Positions 8,229 through 18,687 are shown, counted from the first letter of the stretch. The stretch is DNA of 64,000 bases from Candidatus Hydrogenedentota bacterium (GCA_016182605.1 JACPGE010000016.1:95774-159773); one strand, 5' to 3'. Notes: generated from the sequence alone by a model not told the origin. A program made the numbers and translations.

Positions 8229-10541
8229 ATGTTGAAAAGCATGCGGCTTGAATACCGGGTTACGCTGATGCTGTTCGCCCTGTTGGCGGTGTCTTTCCTG
8301 GGGGTGACGGCGCTGGTGGCATCGCAGGCGCGCAAGGCGCTTCGTGAAGAGGCGGAGGACAAGCTTGCGGAGATCGCGGCCCACCGCGCATCGGCGATCA
8401 GCGTGGAGTTGAACGACGCGATGAGCGCCACGCGGGCGGCGGCCAAGTTTTTTGAAGGGGTGATCACACAGCGCGCAACGGCGAGCCGCCCGGCGGGATT
8501 GAAGGCAATGGAACAGATCGTTACCTCCCGGGACTTCTATTTCGGGTTCTGGGTTCAGTTCATCCCGGACAAGTATGACGGACTGGATGCGGACTTTGTG
8601 AACAAGGACGGGTATGCGGCGGATGGCGGTTTCATGCCGTATATCACGAAGAAAGACGGCGGCGGTGTGGATATCGTGCAGAGCACCGGCACCTATGAGG
8701 AGTACAAGGAGGAGGCCTACTTCACAATACCCCTGGAATCGAAGCAGGAAGCCTTGATGGAGCCGTATCAGGACCCGGACGCCGGCAATGCCCTGATGAG
8801 TTCGACCTGCGTTCCAGTCTTTGAAGGAGACGAAGTGGTGGCGGTGGTTGGCATGGACATCCTGCTAGACAAGTTCAGCGATATTATGGCCGGCATTACG
8901 CCATTTGATACCGGGCGCGCATTCCTCTTGAGCCAGGAGGGGCTCTACATCGGCCACCCGGATCGGACATTGCTGATTCAACCTGCGGCGGAGCACGGGG
9001 TGCCCGCGGAGCTGCTTGCGGCGGTGCATGCGGGCGAGGCCGCCCGAGCGAATGCGATCGACTCCGGGAAGCCGGTAATCATGCAGGTGGCGCCGATCAA
9101 GGTGGGCAGCGCCCCCACGCCGTGGTCGCTGGGCATCGTCGTGGATGAGGATCGGGTGATGGCGCGGGCCAACCAGATGACGACGCTGGTGGCGGTGATC
9201 GGCGTGCTGGCGCTGCTGGTGTGCAGCCTCTTCACCTATATCACAATCCGTGCGATTGCGGGCCCGATCAAGCTGATTGTGAGCCGCCTGCAGGACATCG
9301 CGGAGGGCGAGGGCGATCTTACGGGGCGCATCCAGGTGCAGGACCGGGCGGAAATCGGGCTGCTGGCGCACTGGTTCAACACGTTCGTGGCCAAACTTCA
9401 AGGCATTATCCAGGACATCGCAGGCATGACGGTGCGTCTTGGTGCATCATCGGATGAGATGGCGCTGGCATCGAAGAGCATGACCCGGGAGGCGGACCTG
9501 ATGCACGACTGGCTGGAAAGCGCGGCCTCCTCGACGGAGAGGGCGTCGCAGAGCATTCAGGAAGCGGCCCATGGCGTGGAGGACGTAAGCGTTCGCGTGA
9601 GTGAGGTCGCGGATGCCGCCGACACGGTTTCCCAAAACCTGGGCACGGTGAGCGCCGCGGTGGAAGAGATGTCGGCAAACATGACCACTATCGCCGCTGC
9701 CGTGGAGGAGATGTCCTCATCGGTCAACACGGTCGCCGCTGCCGTGGAAGAAATGTCGGCATCGTTGAACGACGTATCCGGCAGCACCGGGCGTGCGGCG
9801 CAGCTTTCCTCCAATGTCTCGGAAAAGGCCGGCGCGACGGTCAGTGTGGTGAACGAGCTTGATCAGGCCAGCCAGCAGATTGGCCAGATTGTGGAGTTGA
9901 TACGCGGTATCGCGGCGCAGACCAACCTGCTGGCGCTGAACGCAACCATAGAAGCGGCCTCCGCGGGAGAAGCGGGCAAGGGCTTTGCCGTGGTGGCCCA
10001 TGAAATTAAGGAACTGGCCCGGCAGACCGCCACCGCCACGGGCGAAATCAGCAATCAAGTGGCAAGCATTCAGGACAAAACAGCCGGGACCATTGGCGCC
10101 ATTCGCGACATCATCGAGGCGATCCAGGAGGTGAATTCGGTATTCGGATCCATCGCGGGCGCGATCCAGGAACAAACCTCGACCGTGAGCGAGATCACGC
10201 GGAATGTGGGCTATACCGCATCCGGCGCCAACGAGGTGGCACGCAACGTGAGCGAGGCCGCTTTGGGCGCGGCGGAAATCTCCAAGAGTGTCAGCGGAGC
10301 CAACCAGGGAACAGCAGCCATTGCCGAGCAGGTAACCCATGTGGCCCGGTCTGCCGCGCAGATTTCCGCGAATGCGGCCACGGCCGCGGAAAGTGTGGCG
10401 GAGGCCGCATCGCACGTGGCGCGAACCAGCGAAAAATCACGCGAAGCGCGGAGCCACGCCGAGGGGCTCAACAGCGACGCGCAGGCCCTGCGCGAATTGA
10501 GCGTGCAACTGAGGGCACTGCTGGATCAGTTCACGATTTGA
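8229..10541 (+). CDS. Methyl-accepting chemotaxis protein with dCache sensor
   Basis: A 770-residue transmembrane chemoreceptor. The first membrane segment is at about residues 11-31, a double-Cache sensor fills roughly 35-300 (for example [20 protein letters not shown]), the second membrane segment is near 317-340, and a HAMP domain follows ([12 protein letters not shown]). The cytoplasmic signalling tip is intact: [21 protein letters not shown]. The ATG at 8229 is chosen because AGGAAGG lies just upstream; an in-frame ATG 20 codons earlier lacks this. Three 42-bp units encode AAVEEMS repeats in the coiled coil. No C-terminal CheR-docking pentapeptide is seen. No che genes adjoin it, so it is an orphan receptor probably feeding the flagellar motor encoded downstream. 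Confidence 0.93.
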   Translation: MLKSMRLEYRVTLMLFALLAVSFLGVTALVASQARKALREEAEDKLAEIAAHRASAISVELNDAMSATRAAAKFFEGVITQRATASRPAGLKAMEQIVTSRDFYFGFWVQFIPDKYDGLDADFVNKDGYAADGGFMPYITKKDGGGVDIVQSTGTYEEYKEEAYFTIPLESKQEALMEPYQDPDAGNALMSSTCVPVFEGDEVVAVVGMDILLDKFSDIMAGITPFDTGRAFLLSQEGLYIGHPDRTLLIQPAAEHGVPAELLAAVHAGEAARANAIDSGKPVIMQVAPIKVGSAPTPWSLGIVVDEDRVMARANQMTTLVAVIGVLALLVCSLFTYITIRAIAGPIKLIVSRLQDIAEGEGDLTGRIQVQDRAEIGLLAHWFNTFVAKLQGIIQDIAGMTVRLGASSDEMALASKSMTREADLMHDWLESAASSTERASQSIQEAAHGVEDVSVRVSEVADAADTVSQNLGTVSAAVEEMSANMTTIAAAVEEMSSSVNTVAAAVEEMSASLNDVSGSTGRAAQLSSNVSEKAGATVSVVNELDQASQQIGQIVELIRGIAAQTNLLALNATIEAASAGEAGKGFAVVAHEIKELARQTATATGEISNQVASIQDKTAGTIGAIRDIIEAIQEVNSVFGSIAGAIQEQTSTVSEITRNVGYTASGANEVARNVSEAALGAAEISKSVSGANQGTAAIAEQVTHVARSAAQISANAATAAESVAEAASHVARTSEKSREARSHAEGLNSDAQALRELSVQLRALLDQFTI
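9651..9776 (+). repeat. Three tandem 42-bp repeats in chemoreceptor coiled coil
   Basis: Units 9651-9692, 9693-9734 and 9735-9776 each encode a 14-residue block with the core AAVEEMS. Fourteen residues is two heptads, so unit gain or loss keeps the coiled-coil register. The second and third units are the most alike. Confidence 0.75.
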
Positions 10542-10708
10542 CCGGTTGGGCGCGCTTGGATGCTTCCCTGCGGGGGCCGTGCGAGGGGCGCGCCGGCTGC
10601 CGGGCGCTTGCGTAAGGACCTCCCATTGACTCGCGGCCGGTGCATTGTCCACAATAGCGGCATTACCTACCCGTCGGTAGCATGGGCCTGTACACGGAGA
10701 GCGCGATC

Positions 10709-11860
10709 ATGGATTTCACCCTGCCTGAAGAACTCGAACTGCTGCGCCAAAGCGCTCGAAAATTTGCCGAAGAGGAGATCGCGCCCCACGCCCAAGACTG
10801 GGACCGCGAGGCCTATTTCCCCGACCCCATGATCAAGAAGCTCGGGGATCAGGGCTTTATGGGGATACTCATCCCCGAGGCCTACGGCGGTGCGGCGTGC
10901 GGGTATATGGCGTTTGCCATTATTCTGGAAGAACTGGCGCGCCACGATGGCGGGCTCGCGCTGGCGGTGGAGGCGCACAATGGGCTGTGCTGTCAGCATA
11001 TACTCATCGGCGGGAACGAGGAGCAGAAGCGGAAGTACCTCCCCCCCCTCGCGGCGGGCGATCGAATTGGGAGTTGGTGTCTCACGGAGCCGAACTCGGG
11101 TTCGGATGCGATCGCGATGCAGACGACCGCGGTCCGGGATGGGGACGGATGGATCCTCAACGGCGCGAAGCAGTTCATCACCAATGGGCACCGCGCGGGC
11201 ACCTTTGTGGTGATGGCAGTGACCGACGGCGCCGCGTCGCCACGGGGCATCACGGCGTTTGTGGTGGAGCGGGACACGCCCGGGCTGAGCACGGGCAAGC
11301 GGGAAGAGAAGCTGGGGATGCGATCGTCGGACACGGTGGTGGTGACGCTGGATAACGTGCGCGTTCCGGACAGCCAGCGGCTGGGCGCGGAAAACCAGGG
11401 CTTTCACGATGTGAAGAAGGTGCTGGAGCATGGGCGGGTGATGATCTGCGCGATATCGCAGGGCTTTGCGCGGGGCGCGCTGGAGGAAGCGGCGAAGTAT
11501 TCTCTGGAGCGCACGGCGTTTGGCAAACCGATCCGCAGTTTCCAGAGCATCCAGAACAAGATCGCCGACATCGCCGTGCACGTGGAGGCGGGGCGGCTCA
11601 TGCTCTATCACGCGGCGCATCTGCTTGAACTGGGGCAGTGCTCGGTGCACAAAGCGGCAATGACGAAGCTGTTTATCACGGAAATGGCGACGCGGAGTTG
11701 CATGGAGGCGATCCAGATACTGGGCGGCTACGGGTATTTGCGCGACTACAATGTGGAGCGCTACATGCGCGACGCAAAATTGTGCGAGATTGGCGAAGGC
11801 ACGAGCGAAGTGATGCGCATCCTCATATCGAGGACACTCGAAGAGCAGGGCGTCTATTAG
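10709..11860 (+). CDS. Acyl-CoA dehydrogenase (isovaleryl/citronellyl-CoA type)
   Basis: A 383-residue FAD flavoenzyme that introduces a trans-2 double bond into an acyl-CoA and passes electrons to ETF. Family motifs include WCLTEPNSGSDA (FAD/substrate segment), ERTAFGKPI, and the C-terminal IQILGGYGYLRDYNVERYMRDAK and EGTSEVMRI. The ATG at 10709 is preferred because GGAGAG lies 7 nt upstream and it gives the usual family length; an upstream ATG at 10682 adds nine residues. It leads an operon with a carboxyltransferase, AtuA and enoyl-CoA hydratase genes, so isovaleryl-CoA (LiuA) or citronellyl-CoA (AtuD) are the best substrate guesses. Sequence alone does not separate them. Confidence 0.88.
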   Translation: MDFTLPEELELLRQSARKFAEEEIAPHAQDWDREAYFPDPMIKKLGDQGFMGILIPEAYGGAACGYMAFAIILEELARHDGGLALAVEAHNGLCCQHILIGGNEEQKRKYLPPLAAGDRIGSWCLTEPNSGSDAIAMQTTAVRDGDGWILNGAKQFITNGHRAGTFVVMAVTDGAASPRGITAFVVERDTPGLSTGKREEKLGMRSSDTVVVTLDNVRVPDSQRLGAENQGFHDVKKVLEHGRVMICAISQGFARGALEEAAKYSLERTAFGKPIRSFQSIQNKIADIAVHVEAGRLMLYHAAHLLELGQCSVHKAAMTKLFITEMATRSCMEAIQILGGYGYLRDYNVERYMRDAKLCEIGEGTSEVMRILISRTLEEQGVY

Positions 11861-11931
11861 CCGGTCCTCGTAACTGGCTGCATCGATACGAAGAGTCTTC
11901 CGCACGGGTCATGTACAGGCAAGGAGTGTTT

Positions 11932-13566
11932 ATGAATCAAGTGGCTGCCAAGTTGTCGTTGCGCGAAATCACCGAAGCCGTGATGATCCAGGAGGAGGAG
12001 TTGCGGAAGGGCGGCGGCCCGAAGGGGCATGACCGGCAACACAAACTGGGGCGGCTGACCGCGCGCGAGCGGATTGTGCGGCTTATCGATGAGGGCACCG
12101 GCTTTTTTGAGATGGGGCTGTGGGCGGGCTACCGGATGTATCCGGAGGTGGGCGAGGTGCCCGCGGCGGGGCTCGTGGCGGGTGTGGGCATGGTGCACAA
12201 CCGGCCCTGCATGATCATTGCGAACGATGCGACCGTGAAGGCCGGAGCATTTTTCCCGCAGACCTGCAAGAAGATGATCCGCGCGCAGCGCATGGCTTTC
12301 GAGAATGCGCTGCCCATCATTTACATGGTGGATTCCGCCGGCGCGTACCTGCCCATGCAGGACGAGGTCTTTCCGGACGAGGACGATTTCGGGCGCATTT
12401 TCCGGAACAACTCGGTGCTCTCCGCGGCGGGCATACCGCAGTATGCGGCCATCATGGGCAACTGCATTGCGGGCGGGGCGTACTTGCCCGTGCTGTCGGA
12501 CAAGATACTGATGACGGAAGGCAGCGGGCTCTACCTCGCTGGCGCGGCGCTGGTGAAGGCGGCCATCGGGCAGGATATCGACGAAGAGACGCTGGGCGGC
12601 GCAACTACGCACGCGGAGATCAGCGGCACGATCGATTTCAAGGAGAAGAACGACGAGACGTGCATCGATCGGCTGCGGCGGCTCACGGATCTGCTGCCGA
12701 TGGATCGCTGGGGCTGGTGCGGCGAGCTGCCCAACGCGAAGGATGCAGCGCGCGATCCGCAGGACATCTATGAGTTTGTGGACGCCCACGGGCGCAAGGA
12801 ATACGACACGCGGGATCTGTTGAATTGTGTCATCGACGGGGGATCCTTCGACGAGTTCAAGGCGGACTACGGCAAGACCCTGGTGACGGGCTACGCGCGC
12901 ATTGGCGGCCATGCCGTGGGCATCGTGGCGAGCCAGCGGAAGCGCCAGGAGGCTGCGAACAAGGGCCTTCAAATCGGCGGCGTGATCTACACGGACAGTG
13001 CGGACAAGGCCGCGCGCTTCGTAATGGACTGCAACCAGACCGGCATTCCCCTGCTCTTCATTCAGGATGTGGTGGGCTTCATGGTGGGGCGCGACTCCGA
13101 GCACGAGGGGATCATCCGCAGCGGCGCGAAACTGGTGAACGCGTTGAGCAATGCCGTGGTGCCGAAGATTACGGTGGTGGTGGGCAGCAGTTTCGGCGCG
13201 GGAAATTATGCGCTGTGCGGCAAAGCCTATGACCCGCGCTTCATCTTCGCCTGGCCGAACGCCAAGTATGCGGTGATGGGCGCGGCGCAGGCCTCCGGCG
13301 TGATCTTCTCGATCAAGAAGCGGGCGGCGGAAGAGGAGGCGCGGAAACACGGGCATGAACTCGATCACGACGAACTGGAAGCCCTGCGGAAGGCCGTCTA
13401 TGATCGTGCGGAAGAAACGACCGACATCCGCCACGGCGCGGCGCGCGGCTGGGTGGATGGCCTGATCGCACCGCACACGACGCGCGACGTGCTTATTACG
13501 GCGCTGGGCCTGGTGACGCGGAAGACCCCGGAAGCGCGTTACAAGACGGGCGTGCTGCAAACCTGA
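11932..13566 (+). CDS. Acyl-CoA carboxylase carboxyltransferase (beta) subunit, MccB/AtuC type
   Basis: A 544-residue carboxyltransferase of the biotin-dependent acyl-CoA carboxylase family (methylcrotonyl-CoA or geranyl-CoA carboxylase beta subunit). It begins with a LTARERIVRLIDEGTGF segment typical of the family; crotonase-fold halves contain GGAYLPVLSDK and, later, GSSFGAGNYALCG. The ATG at 11932 has AAGGAG 6 nt upstream; an open frame extends another 98 codons upstream but overlaps the dehydrogenase. The enzyme needs a biotin carboxylase/biotin-carrier alpha subunit, which is not encoded in this operon or elsewhere in the window. Confidence 0.92.
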   Translation: MNQVAAKLSLREITEAVMIQEEELRKGGGPKGHDRQHKLGRLTARERIVRLIDEGTGFFEMGLWAGYRMYPEVGEVPAAGLVAGVGMVHNRPCMIIANDATVKAGAFFPQTCKKMIRAQRMAFENALPIIYMVDSAGAYLPMQDEVFPDEDDFGRIFRNNSVLSAAGIPQYAAIMGNCIAGGAYLPVLSDKILMTEGSGLYLAGAALVKAAIGQDIDEETLGGATTHAEISGTIDFKEKNDETCIDRLRRLTDLLPMDRWGWCGELPNAKDAARDPQDIYEFVDAHGRKEYDTRDLLNCVIDGGSFDEFKADYGKTLVTGYARIGGHAVGIVASQRKRQEAANKGLQIGGVIYTDSADKAARFVMDCNQTGIPLLFIQDVVGFMVGRDSEHEGIIRSGAKLVNALSNAVVPKITVVVGSSFGAGNYALCGKAYDPRFIFAWPNAKYAVMGAAQASGVIFSIKKRAAEEEARKHGHELDHDELEALRKAVYDRAEETTDIRHGAARGWVDGLIAPHTTRDVLITALGLVTRKTPEARYKTGVLQT

Positions 13567-13624
13567 ACCGTCCACTTTTTTCGCGCGCGGCCGTTTGCGT
13601 GCAGAACCAACCGGATATGAGTGC

Positions 13625-14995
13625 ATGGCATCCAAGATCACCATCGGCAACGCGCAGGGCTTCTGGGGCGACAGCCCGGATGCCCCCGCAAACCTGTTGC
13701 GCCAGTTCCCCGAACTGGACTACCTCACGCTCGACTATCTTGCGGAAGTATCGCTAAGTATTCTGGCGCTGCAGCGATCCCGCGAGCCGGAGACGGGTTA
13801 CGCTCGCGATTTTCCGGAAGTGTTGCGCAGCCTGATGCCACTCTGGAAAACGGGCTGCAAGACACGCATTGTGTGCAACGCGGGCGGGCTGAATCCGGAA
13901 GCATGCGCGCGCGCGTGCCTCAAGGTGCTTGCGGAGGCGGGGGTCTCGAAGACGATTGGCGTCGTGACGGGCGACAACGTGCTGCCGCTCTTGCAGGCGG
14001 AGCCTGGCGATGCGCTGTACCGGCATTGGGAGACCGGCGCGTCCGTCTCGACGGTGATCGATCGGCTGATGACGGCAAATGCCTATATCGGCGCGCCCGG
14101 CGTGTGCGAGGCCCTGGATGCCGGCGCGGATATCGTGTTGACGGGGCGCGTGGCCGACCCGAGTCTGGCCGTGGGCATTGCGATGCATGCCTTTGGCTGG
14201 CGCGAAACGGACTACGAGAAGCTGGCGGCCGCGACCGTGGCGGGGCATGTGCTCGAATGCGGCACGCAGGCCTGCGGCGGCATCTCAACGCACTGGCTGG
14301 ACTGGCCCGATCCGGCGAACATGGGCTTTCCGTATGTGGAACTGCACGCGGACGGCGCATTCACCGTAACCAAGCCCGCGGGCACGGGCGGCGCCGTGAA
14401 TCTGGAGACGGTGAAGGAGCAGTTGCTCTATGAGATCGGCGATCCCGTGAATTATCTGAGCCCGGACTGCCGTGTGGATTTCACCGCCCTCCAACTGAAG
14501 CCATCGGGGCCCAATCGGGTCACCGTTTCCGGCGTGGCCGGTTTTGCCCCAACGGATCGCTACAAGGTCAGCGCCACGTACCGCGACGGCTACTGGGCGC
14601 AGGGCGCCTTGACGATATTCGGCCGCGACGCGGTTACGAAAGCGCGCCGCTGCGGCGAGATTGTATTGGAGCGGCTCGCGCGCGCGGGCTACACCTACGA
14701 GCGCCACAACATCGAGTGTCTGGGCGCGAACGCCGTGGTGGCGGGGGTGCTTCCGGAGCCGCCGCTGCTGGAGACGGTGCTGCGCATTTCGGTGGCGGAT
14801 CCGCGCAAGGAGGCGATTGAACGCTTTGCGAAAGAGATCGCGCCGCTGGTGACGAGCGGCCCCCAGGGCACGACGGGCTACGCGGGGGGGCGTCCGAAAC
14901 CGACGCCGGTCTTCGCGTATTGGCCGTGCTTCGTGGCGAAGAATCAGGTGCACGTGCAAAGCCGGCCGATCGGCCCGGAAGGAGACACGCCATGA
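13625..14995 (+). CDS. AtuA family protein (DUF1446, acyclic terpene utilisation)
   Basis: A 456-residue member of the AtuA/DUF1446 family, whose founder is part of the citronellol/geraniol degradation cluster of Pseudomonas. The reaction is not established. Recognisable features are the N-terminal IGNAQGFWGDSPDA, the central CNAGGLNPEACARA and VLTGRVADPSLAVG segments, and CGTQACGGISTHW. The ATG at 13625 is chosen because the family starts just there. Its stop overlaps the ATG of the next gene (ATGA), showing translational coupling. Position inside an acyl-CoA degradation operon supports a role in branched-chain or isoprenoid catabolism. Confidence 0.88.
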   Translation: MASKITIGNAQGFWGDSPDAPANLLRQFPELDYLTLDYLAEVSLSILALQRSREPETGYARDFPEVLRSLMPLWKTGCKTRIVCNAGGLNPEACARACLKVLAEAGVSKTIGVVTGDNVLPLLQAEPGDALYRHWETGASVSTVIDRLMTANAYIGAPGVCEALDAGADIVLTGRVADPSLAVGIAMHAFGWRETDYEKLAAATVAGHVLECGTQACGGISTHWLDWPDPANMGFPYVELHADGAFTVTKPAGTGGAVNLETVKEQLLYEIGDPVNYLSPDCRVDFTALQLKPSGPNRVTVSGVAGFAPTDRYKVSATYRDGYWAQGALTIFGRDAVTKARRCGEIVLERLARAGYTYERHNIECLGANAVVAGVLPEPPLLETVLRISVADPRKEAIERFAKEIAPLVTSGPQGTTGYAGGRPKPTPVFAYWPCFVAKNQVHVQSRPIGPEGDTP

Positions 14996-15360
14996 TCGCG
15001 GTGCGGCTTGGAGAGATTGCGCATGCGCGCAGCGGAGACAAAGGCAGTGGCGCGAACATTGGGGTGATCGCCTACACAGAGGCGGGCTACGCGACGATCA
15101 AGTCGAAGGTGACGGTGGAAGCGGTGGTGGCTTTTTTTGCGCCACTGAATCCGGGAGAGGTGCGGCGCTACACGCTGGACAATCTGGGCGCGCTGAATTT
15201 TGTGTTGACGTCGGTGCTGGCCGGCGGGGGCAGCCGGAGCCTGCGCATCGACGCGCAGGGAAAAACGCTGGGGCAGGCCTTGCTGGAGATGCCCCTGGAA
15301 TTGGAACCCGCTGAACTTGCGCTGTGCCGCAGGCCCGCCAGAGAGGAGAACGCCTCATGA
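14992..15360 (+). CDS. AtuA-like small protein (AtuA ferredoxin-fold domain)
   Basis: A 122-residue protein matching the C-terminal extension domain found fused to AtuA in some bacteria. The hallmark is LGEIAHARSGDKGSGANIGV at residues about 6-25. Here the domain is a separate gene that overlaps the AtuA stop codon by ATGA, so the two proteins probably form one complex. The function is unknown. A good ribosome site (GAGAGGAGAA) near its own end serves the next gene. Confidence 0.82.
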   Translation: MIAVRLGEIAHARSGDKGSGANIGVIAYTEAGYATIKSKVTVEAVVAFFAPLNPGEVRRYTLDNLGALNFVLTSVLAGGGSRSLRIDAQGKTLGQALLEMPLELEPAELALCRRPAREENAS

Positions 15361-16130
15361 GTGACCTGGTGTTGCTGGAACAAGATGCCCGCGGGGTCGT
15401 GACGATTTCGTTGAACCGCCCCGAGAAGCGTAACGCGATGAACATACCGCTCCTGGAAGCCCTGTGCACGGCGGTCGCAGCCTCAAACGAGGATCCCGCG
15501 GTGCGCGTGATTGTGATTCGCGGGAACGGCGCCGCCTTTTGCGCCGGCCTCGATCTGGAAGAGGCGATGGACACGGATCGCAGCCACCGATCGGCCGATC
15601 TGGTGCGCCTGATGCTGGAGACGGTCTACGCCTCGCCCAAGGTGACCATTGCCGCGGTGCATGGCGCGGCGGTGGCCGGGGGCGCGGGCCTCATGTCGGC
15701 CTGCGATATTGTGGTGGGCACACTGGACGCCAAGTTTGGCTATCCGGAAGTGCGGCGCGGCCTCGTCGCGGGTCTGGTGATGACCTTCGTGCGGCGTCAA
15801 TTGCAGGAGCGGCACGCGCGCGAACTGTTGCTGCTGGGCGAGATGATCAATGGCGAGCGCGCGCACGAGATCGGCCTGATCAACAGGGCGGTGCCCACAG
15901 ACCTCTTGAACGCCGAAGTGGAGCGCCTGGTGGACACGGTGTTGAAGGGGGCGCCGGGGGCGATTGCGAACACGAAACGCTTCTATGACGGCCTGTGGCA
16001 TTGCGCGGCGGAGGCCGACTTCGACAAGGCGCGGGCGCTGCATGTGGAAGTGCGGAACGGCGGCGAGGCCCAGGAGGGATTCAAGGCCTTCCTCGACAAG
16101 CGCAAGCCCCACTGGGATCCCTCATCGTGA
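15357..16130 (+). CDS. Enoyl-CoA hydratase/isomerase family protein (LiuC/AtuE-like)
   Basis: A 257-residue crotonase-fold enzyme. RPEKRNAMN near residue 22 and NGAAFCAGLDL near 60 form the oxyanion-hole region. The segment corresponding to the first catalytic Glu reads AVAGGAGLMSACD, without the usual Glu; the second Glu (YPEVRRGL) is present. This pattern occurs in methylglutaconyl-CoA hydratase-like members that rely on one Glu, so hydratase activity remains plausible. The ATG overlaps the upstream stop (ATGA) and has GAGAGGAGAA as ribosome site. In the operon it would hydrate the product of the carboxylase. Confidence 0.87.
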   Translation: MSDLVLLEQDARGVVTISLNRPEKRNAMNIPLLEALCTAVAASNEDPAVRVIVIRGNGAAFCAGLDLEEAMDTDRSHRSADLVRLMLETVYASPKVTIAAVHGAAVAGGAGLMSACDIVVGTLDAKFGYPEVRRGLVAGLVMTFVRRQLQERHARELLLLGEMINGERAHEIGLINRAVPTDLLNAEVERLVDTVLKGAPGAIANTKRFYDGLWHCAAEADFDKARALHVEVRNGGEAQEGFKAFLDKRKPHWDPSS

Positions 16131-16759
16131 AGGCCACGGCCAAATCCTTCGCCGCGGGATGCCTGCTCGGTACCTTCGTCTGTCCGCTGCTGCTCTTCGG
16201 CGCGTTCGGCGTGAGTTACTACTTTTTCCGCGATGCCATCATTGGCAAAGCGGCGGGCCTGCGCGAGGAATCCCTGCGGGTCCCCCCCATCTCCGCGGGC
16301 CAGCAGGCCGATTATGCGTGGACCGTCAAAGATCTCGAAGGGAACACCGTGTCCCTGGAAACCGCAAAGGGCAAGACGCTCTTCCTGCACTACTGGAGTC
16401 CGGAATGCGCAATCTGTCTGGCGGAGATTCCCTCGGTGAACGCCCTCTACAAACAGGTGAAGGATCTGCCCATTGCCTTCTTTTGCGTGACCGCCAATCC
16501 GAACGGGATTGACTTGAACGCCACGGCCCGGGAATATGGACTGGACTTCCCCATCTACCTCTTCGACGGCGATCGACCGGAGGTCTTCGCCTCCAGCAGC
16601 GCCCCGCTCACCTGGATCGTGACGCCCAGTGGGGCTGTGGCCTTCAAGCACGAAAGCGGCGCCAAATGGGACGACCCCGCGACGGTGGCGTTCCTGCGGA
16701 GCCTTGCCGAAATGCCCGGAAATCCAGGCGAGCTCATCTCTGAGCCCTTGGAAAATTAA
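16127..16759 (+). CDS. Membrane-anchored thioredoxin-like (TlpA/redoxin) protein
   Basis: A 210-residue protein with an N-terminal membrane anchor (residues about 9-34) and a thioredoxin fold. The redox pair is Cys94-Ala-Ile-Cys97 in FLHYWSPECAICLAEIP, the TlpA pattern with CxxC after a Trp/Ser-Pro. The cis-Pro loop is probably SSAPLTWIV. The GTG start at 16127 overlaps the hydratase stop (GTGA), so it belongs to the acyl-CoA operon although its link to that pathway is unclear. It should sit on the outer face of the cytoplasmic membrane and reduce or oxidise protein disulphides. Confidence 0.82.
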   Translation: MKATAKSFAAGCLLGTFVCPLLLFGAFGVSYYFFRDAIIGKAAGLREESLRVPPISAGQQADYAWTVKDLEGNTVSLETAKGKTLFLHYWSPECAICLAEIPSVNALYKQVKDLPIAFFCVTANPNGIDLNATAREYGLDFPIYLFDGDRPEVFASSSAPLTWIVTPSGAVAFKHESGAKWDDPATVAFLRSLAEMPGNPGELISEPLEN

Positions 16760-17122
16760 TACACGACTGAGGTCTCTGCGAAAGGAAACGGCGCCGCCGC
16801 TGTCACGGAAAGGCCCCTTGGAGTTGCTCCGCACGCGTGAATGCTTGATGCAAGGATTGAGGGCGCGCCAGCAACGGGCATACAAACGTGCGTTTCGCAC
16901 GATCATGTGGCACGGGATGATTGGCGCTGCCAGAATACGGGCGGGATCCTTCTCGGGCGCAACCGGCGCGGACAAAAACACCCGCCCACACCCCGCATCT
17001 CGTGCCGCTCTGCCTCCATTCCCCACCGCTTGATTCGCCCCCGCCCATCCGGCCTACACTACGCCCCGGCGGACATGGGACCGTGCATGGGGCACGCCGC
17101 CAAATGGGAACGCAGGAAATTC
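16760..17122. other. 363-bp intergenic region before sigma-54 regulator
   Basis: No gene is supported here. A 6-bp triloop hairpin (CGTGCG/CGCACG, 16887-16901) has no T-run. The region probably holds the regulator's promoter, but the best hexamer pair (TTGATT at 17030 and TACACT) has a 19-bp spacer and is weak. Confidence 0.4.
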
Positions 17123-18487
17123 ATGCCGAAACAACGCATCTTGGTGATTGACGACGAGCCCCTCATGCGGGAGTACGCCGAAGAGGCCATGCTCCGCGCG
17201 GGCTACCGGGTGGACACGGCGGGCAACGGCGCGGACGGCATCGCCGCGGTAAACGCGCGGGGCTACGACGTGGTGGTCACCGATCTGAAAATGACCCCCG
17301 TCGATGGCGTGCAGGTGGTCCAGCAGGTCAAGGCGGACCACCCCCACGTGGAAATCATCGTCATGACGGCCTACGGCACCATCGAGACCGCCGTGGCTGC
17401 GCTCAAAGCCGGCGCCGCGGACTACATATTAAAGCCCTTCACGCCGGAGGTGCTGGAACTGGCCGTTGCGCGGGCGCTGGACCGGGCCCGCATGGCGGAG
17501 GAAAACCGCTACCTGCGCGCGGAGCTGAACGCGCGCTACGACTTCGGCGCGATGGTCGGCGAGAGCAAGTCCATGGCGGAGGTCTACGAGCAAATCAAAA
17601 AAGTGGCCGGCAGCCGCGCCACGGTGCTCATCCGCGGGGAAAGCGGCACCGGCAAAGAGCTGGTCTCCCACGCCATCCACGTCTCCAGCGGCCGGCGCGA
17701 CAAGCCCTTCATCAAGGTAAACTGCGCGGCCCTCTCCGCGGGCATTCTGGAGAGCGAACTCTTCGGTCACGAAAAAGGCTCCTTCACCGGCGCGCACGAG
17801 CGCAAGATCGGCCGCTTCGAACTGGCCGATGGCGGCACCCTGCTGCTCGACGAGATCAGCGAGATCGACATCGACCTCCAGGCGAAGCTTCTCCGCGCAT
17901 TGCAAGAGCGGGAGATCGAGCGCGTCGGCGGCTCGGAAACCATCAAGGTCGACACGCGCATCGTCGCCACCTCGAACCGCAAGCTCGAAGACGCCGTCGA
18001 GCAAGGCAAGTTCCGCGAAGACCTCTACTACCGCCTCAACGTGATCACCCTGAATCTGCCCCCACTGCGCAATCGCAAGGAAGACATCCCCGCACTGGCC
18101 AGCGTCTTCGTGAAACGCTTCGCCCTGGAGAACGGACGCGCCATCAGCGGACTGAGCCCGGCCGCCCGCCAAGCCTTGCTGGCCTACGATTGGCCCGGCA
18201 ACGTGCGCGAATTGCAAAATGCCGTCGAACGCGCCGTGGTTCTCACCAACGCCGCCTTGCTCGAACCCGGAGATTTCCAGTTCTCCACCATTCCGCCTTC
18301 ACGAAACGGCGCCGCGGGCCTAAGCCCCGGCACCACCGTGGCCGAAGCCGAGCGGGCCCTGATCTATGTGACCCTGGAACACTGCAACCAGAACCGGACC
18401 AGCGCCGCAGAGATGCTCGGAATCAGCGTGCGCACCCTGCGCAACAAGCTGAACGAGTACAACGCCAGCACCGGCGACGAAGAGTAG
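17123..18487 (+). CDS. Sigma-54-dependent response regulator (NtrC/FlgR-type)
   Basis: A 454-residue enhancer-binding activator. The receiver (residues about 1-120) starts [11 protein letters not shown] and has DLKMTPVDG around the phospho-Asp. The AAA+ domain has Walker A GESGTGKE, the sigma-54 contact loop as GSFTGA (Ala to Ser in the second position of GAFTGA), and Walker [12 protein letters not shown] Fis-type helix-turn-helix ends the protein ([16 protein letters not shown]). AGGAA precedes the ATG. The next gene block begins with a well-formed sigma-54 promoter ahead of flgB, so this is very likely the flagellar regulator. Its partner kinase is not adjacent. Confidence 0.93.
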   Translation: MPKQRILVIDDEPLMREYAEEAMLRAGYRVDTAGNGADGIAAVNARGYDVVVTDLKMTPVDGVQVVQQVKADHPHVEIIVMTAYGTIETAVAALKAGAADYILKPFTPEVLELAVARALDRARMAEENRYLRAELNARYDFGAMVGESKSMAEVYEQIKKVAGSRATVLIRGESGTGKELVSHAIHVSSGRRDKPFIKVNCAALSAGILESELFGHEKGSFTGAHERKIGRFELADGGTLLLDEISEIDIDLQAKLLRALQEREIERVGGSETIKVDTRIVATSNRKLEDAVEQGKFREDLYYRLNVITLNLPPLRNRKEDIPALASVFVKRFALENGRAISGLSPAARQALLAYDWPGNVRELQNAVERAVVLTNAALLEPGDFQFSTIPPSRNGAAGLSPGTTVAEAERALIYVTLEHCNQNRTSAAEMLGISVRTLRNKLNEYNASTGDEE

Positions 18488-18687
18488 CCCATCCATTCCG
18501 CTCAATCATAAGTCGACATCCTCGTTTCCAGTCTCAACCATACCAGGACGAAACACTCATCCCTCACCCCTCGCCCAACCGGCACAAAGTACCGCCCCGG
18601 AGGCAAAGCCTGCCGCTGTCCGCCTCCCCCACCACCTATCGCCTCCATAACCCCTTTGCTACAAGCCACTTAACCCGTTCAATTTAG

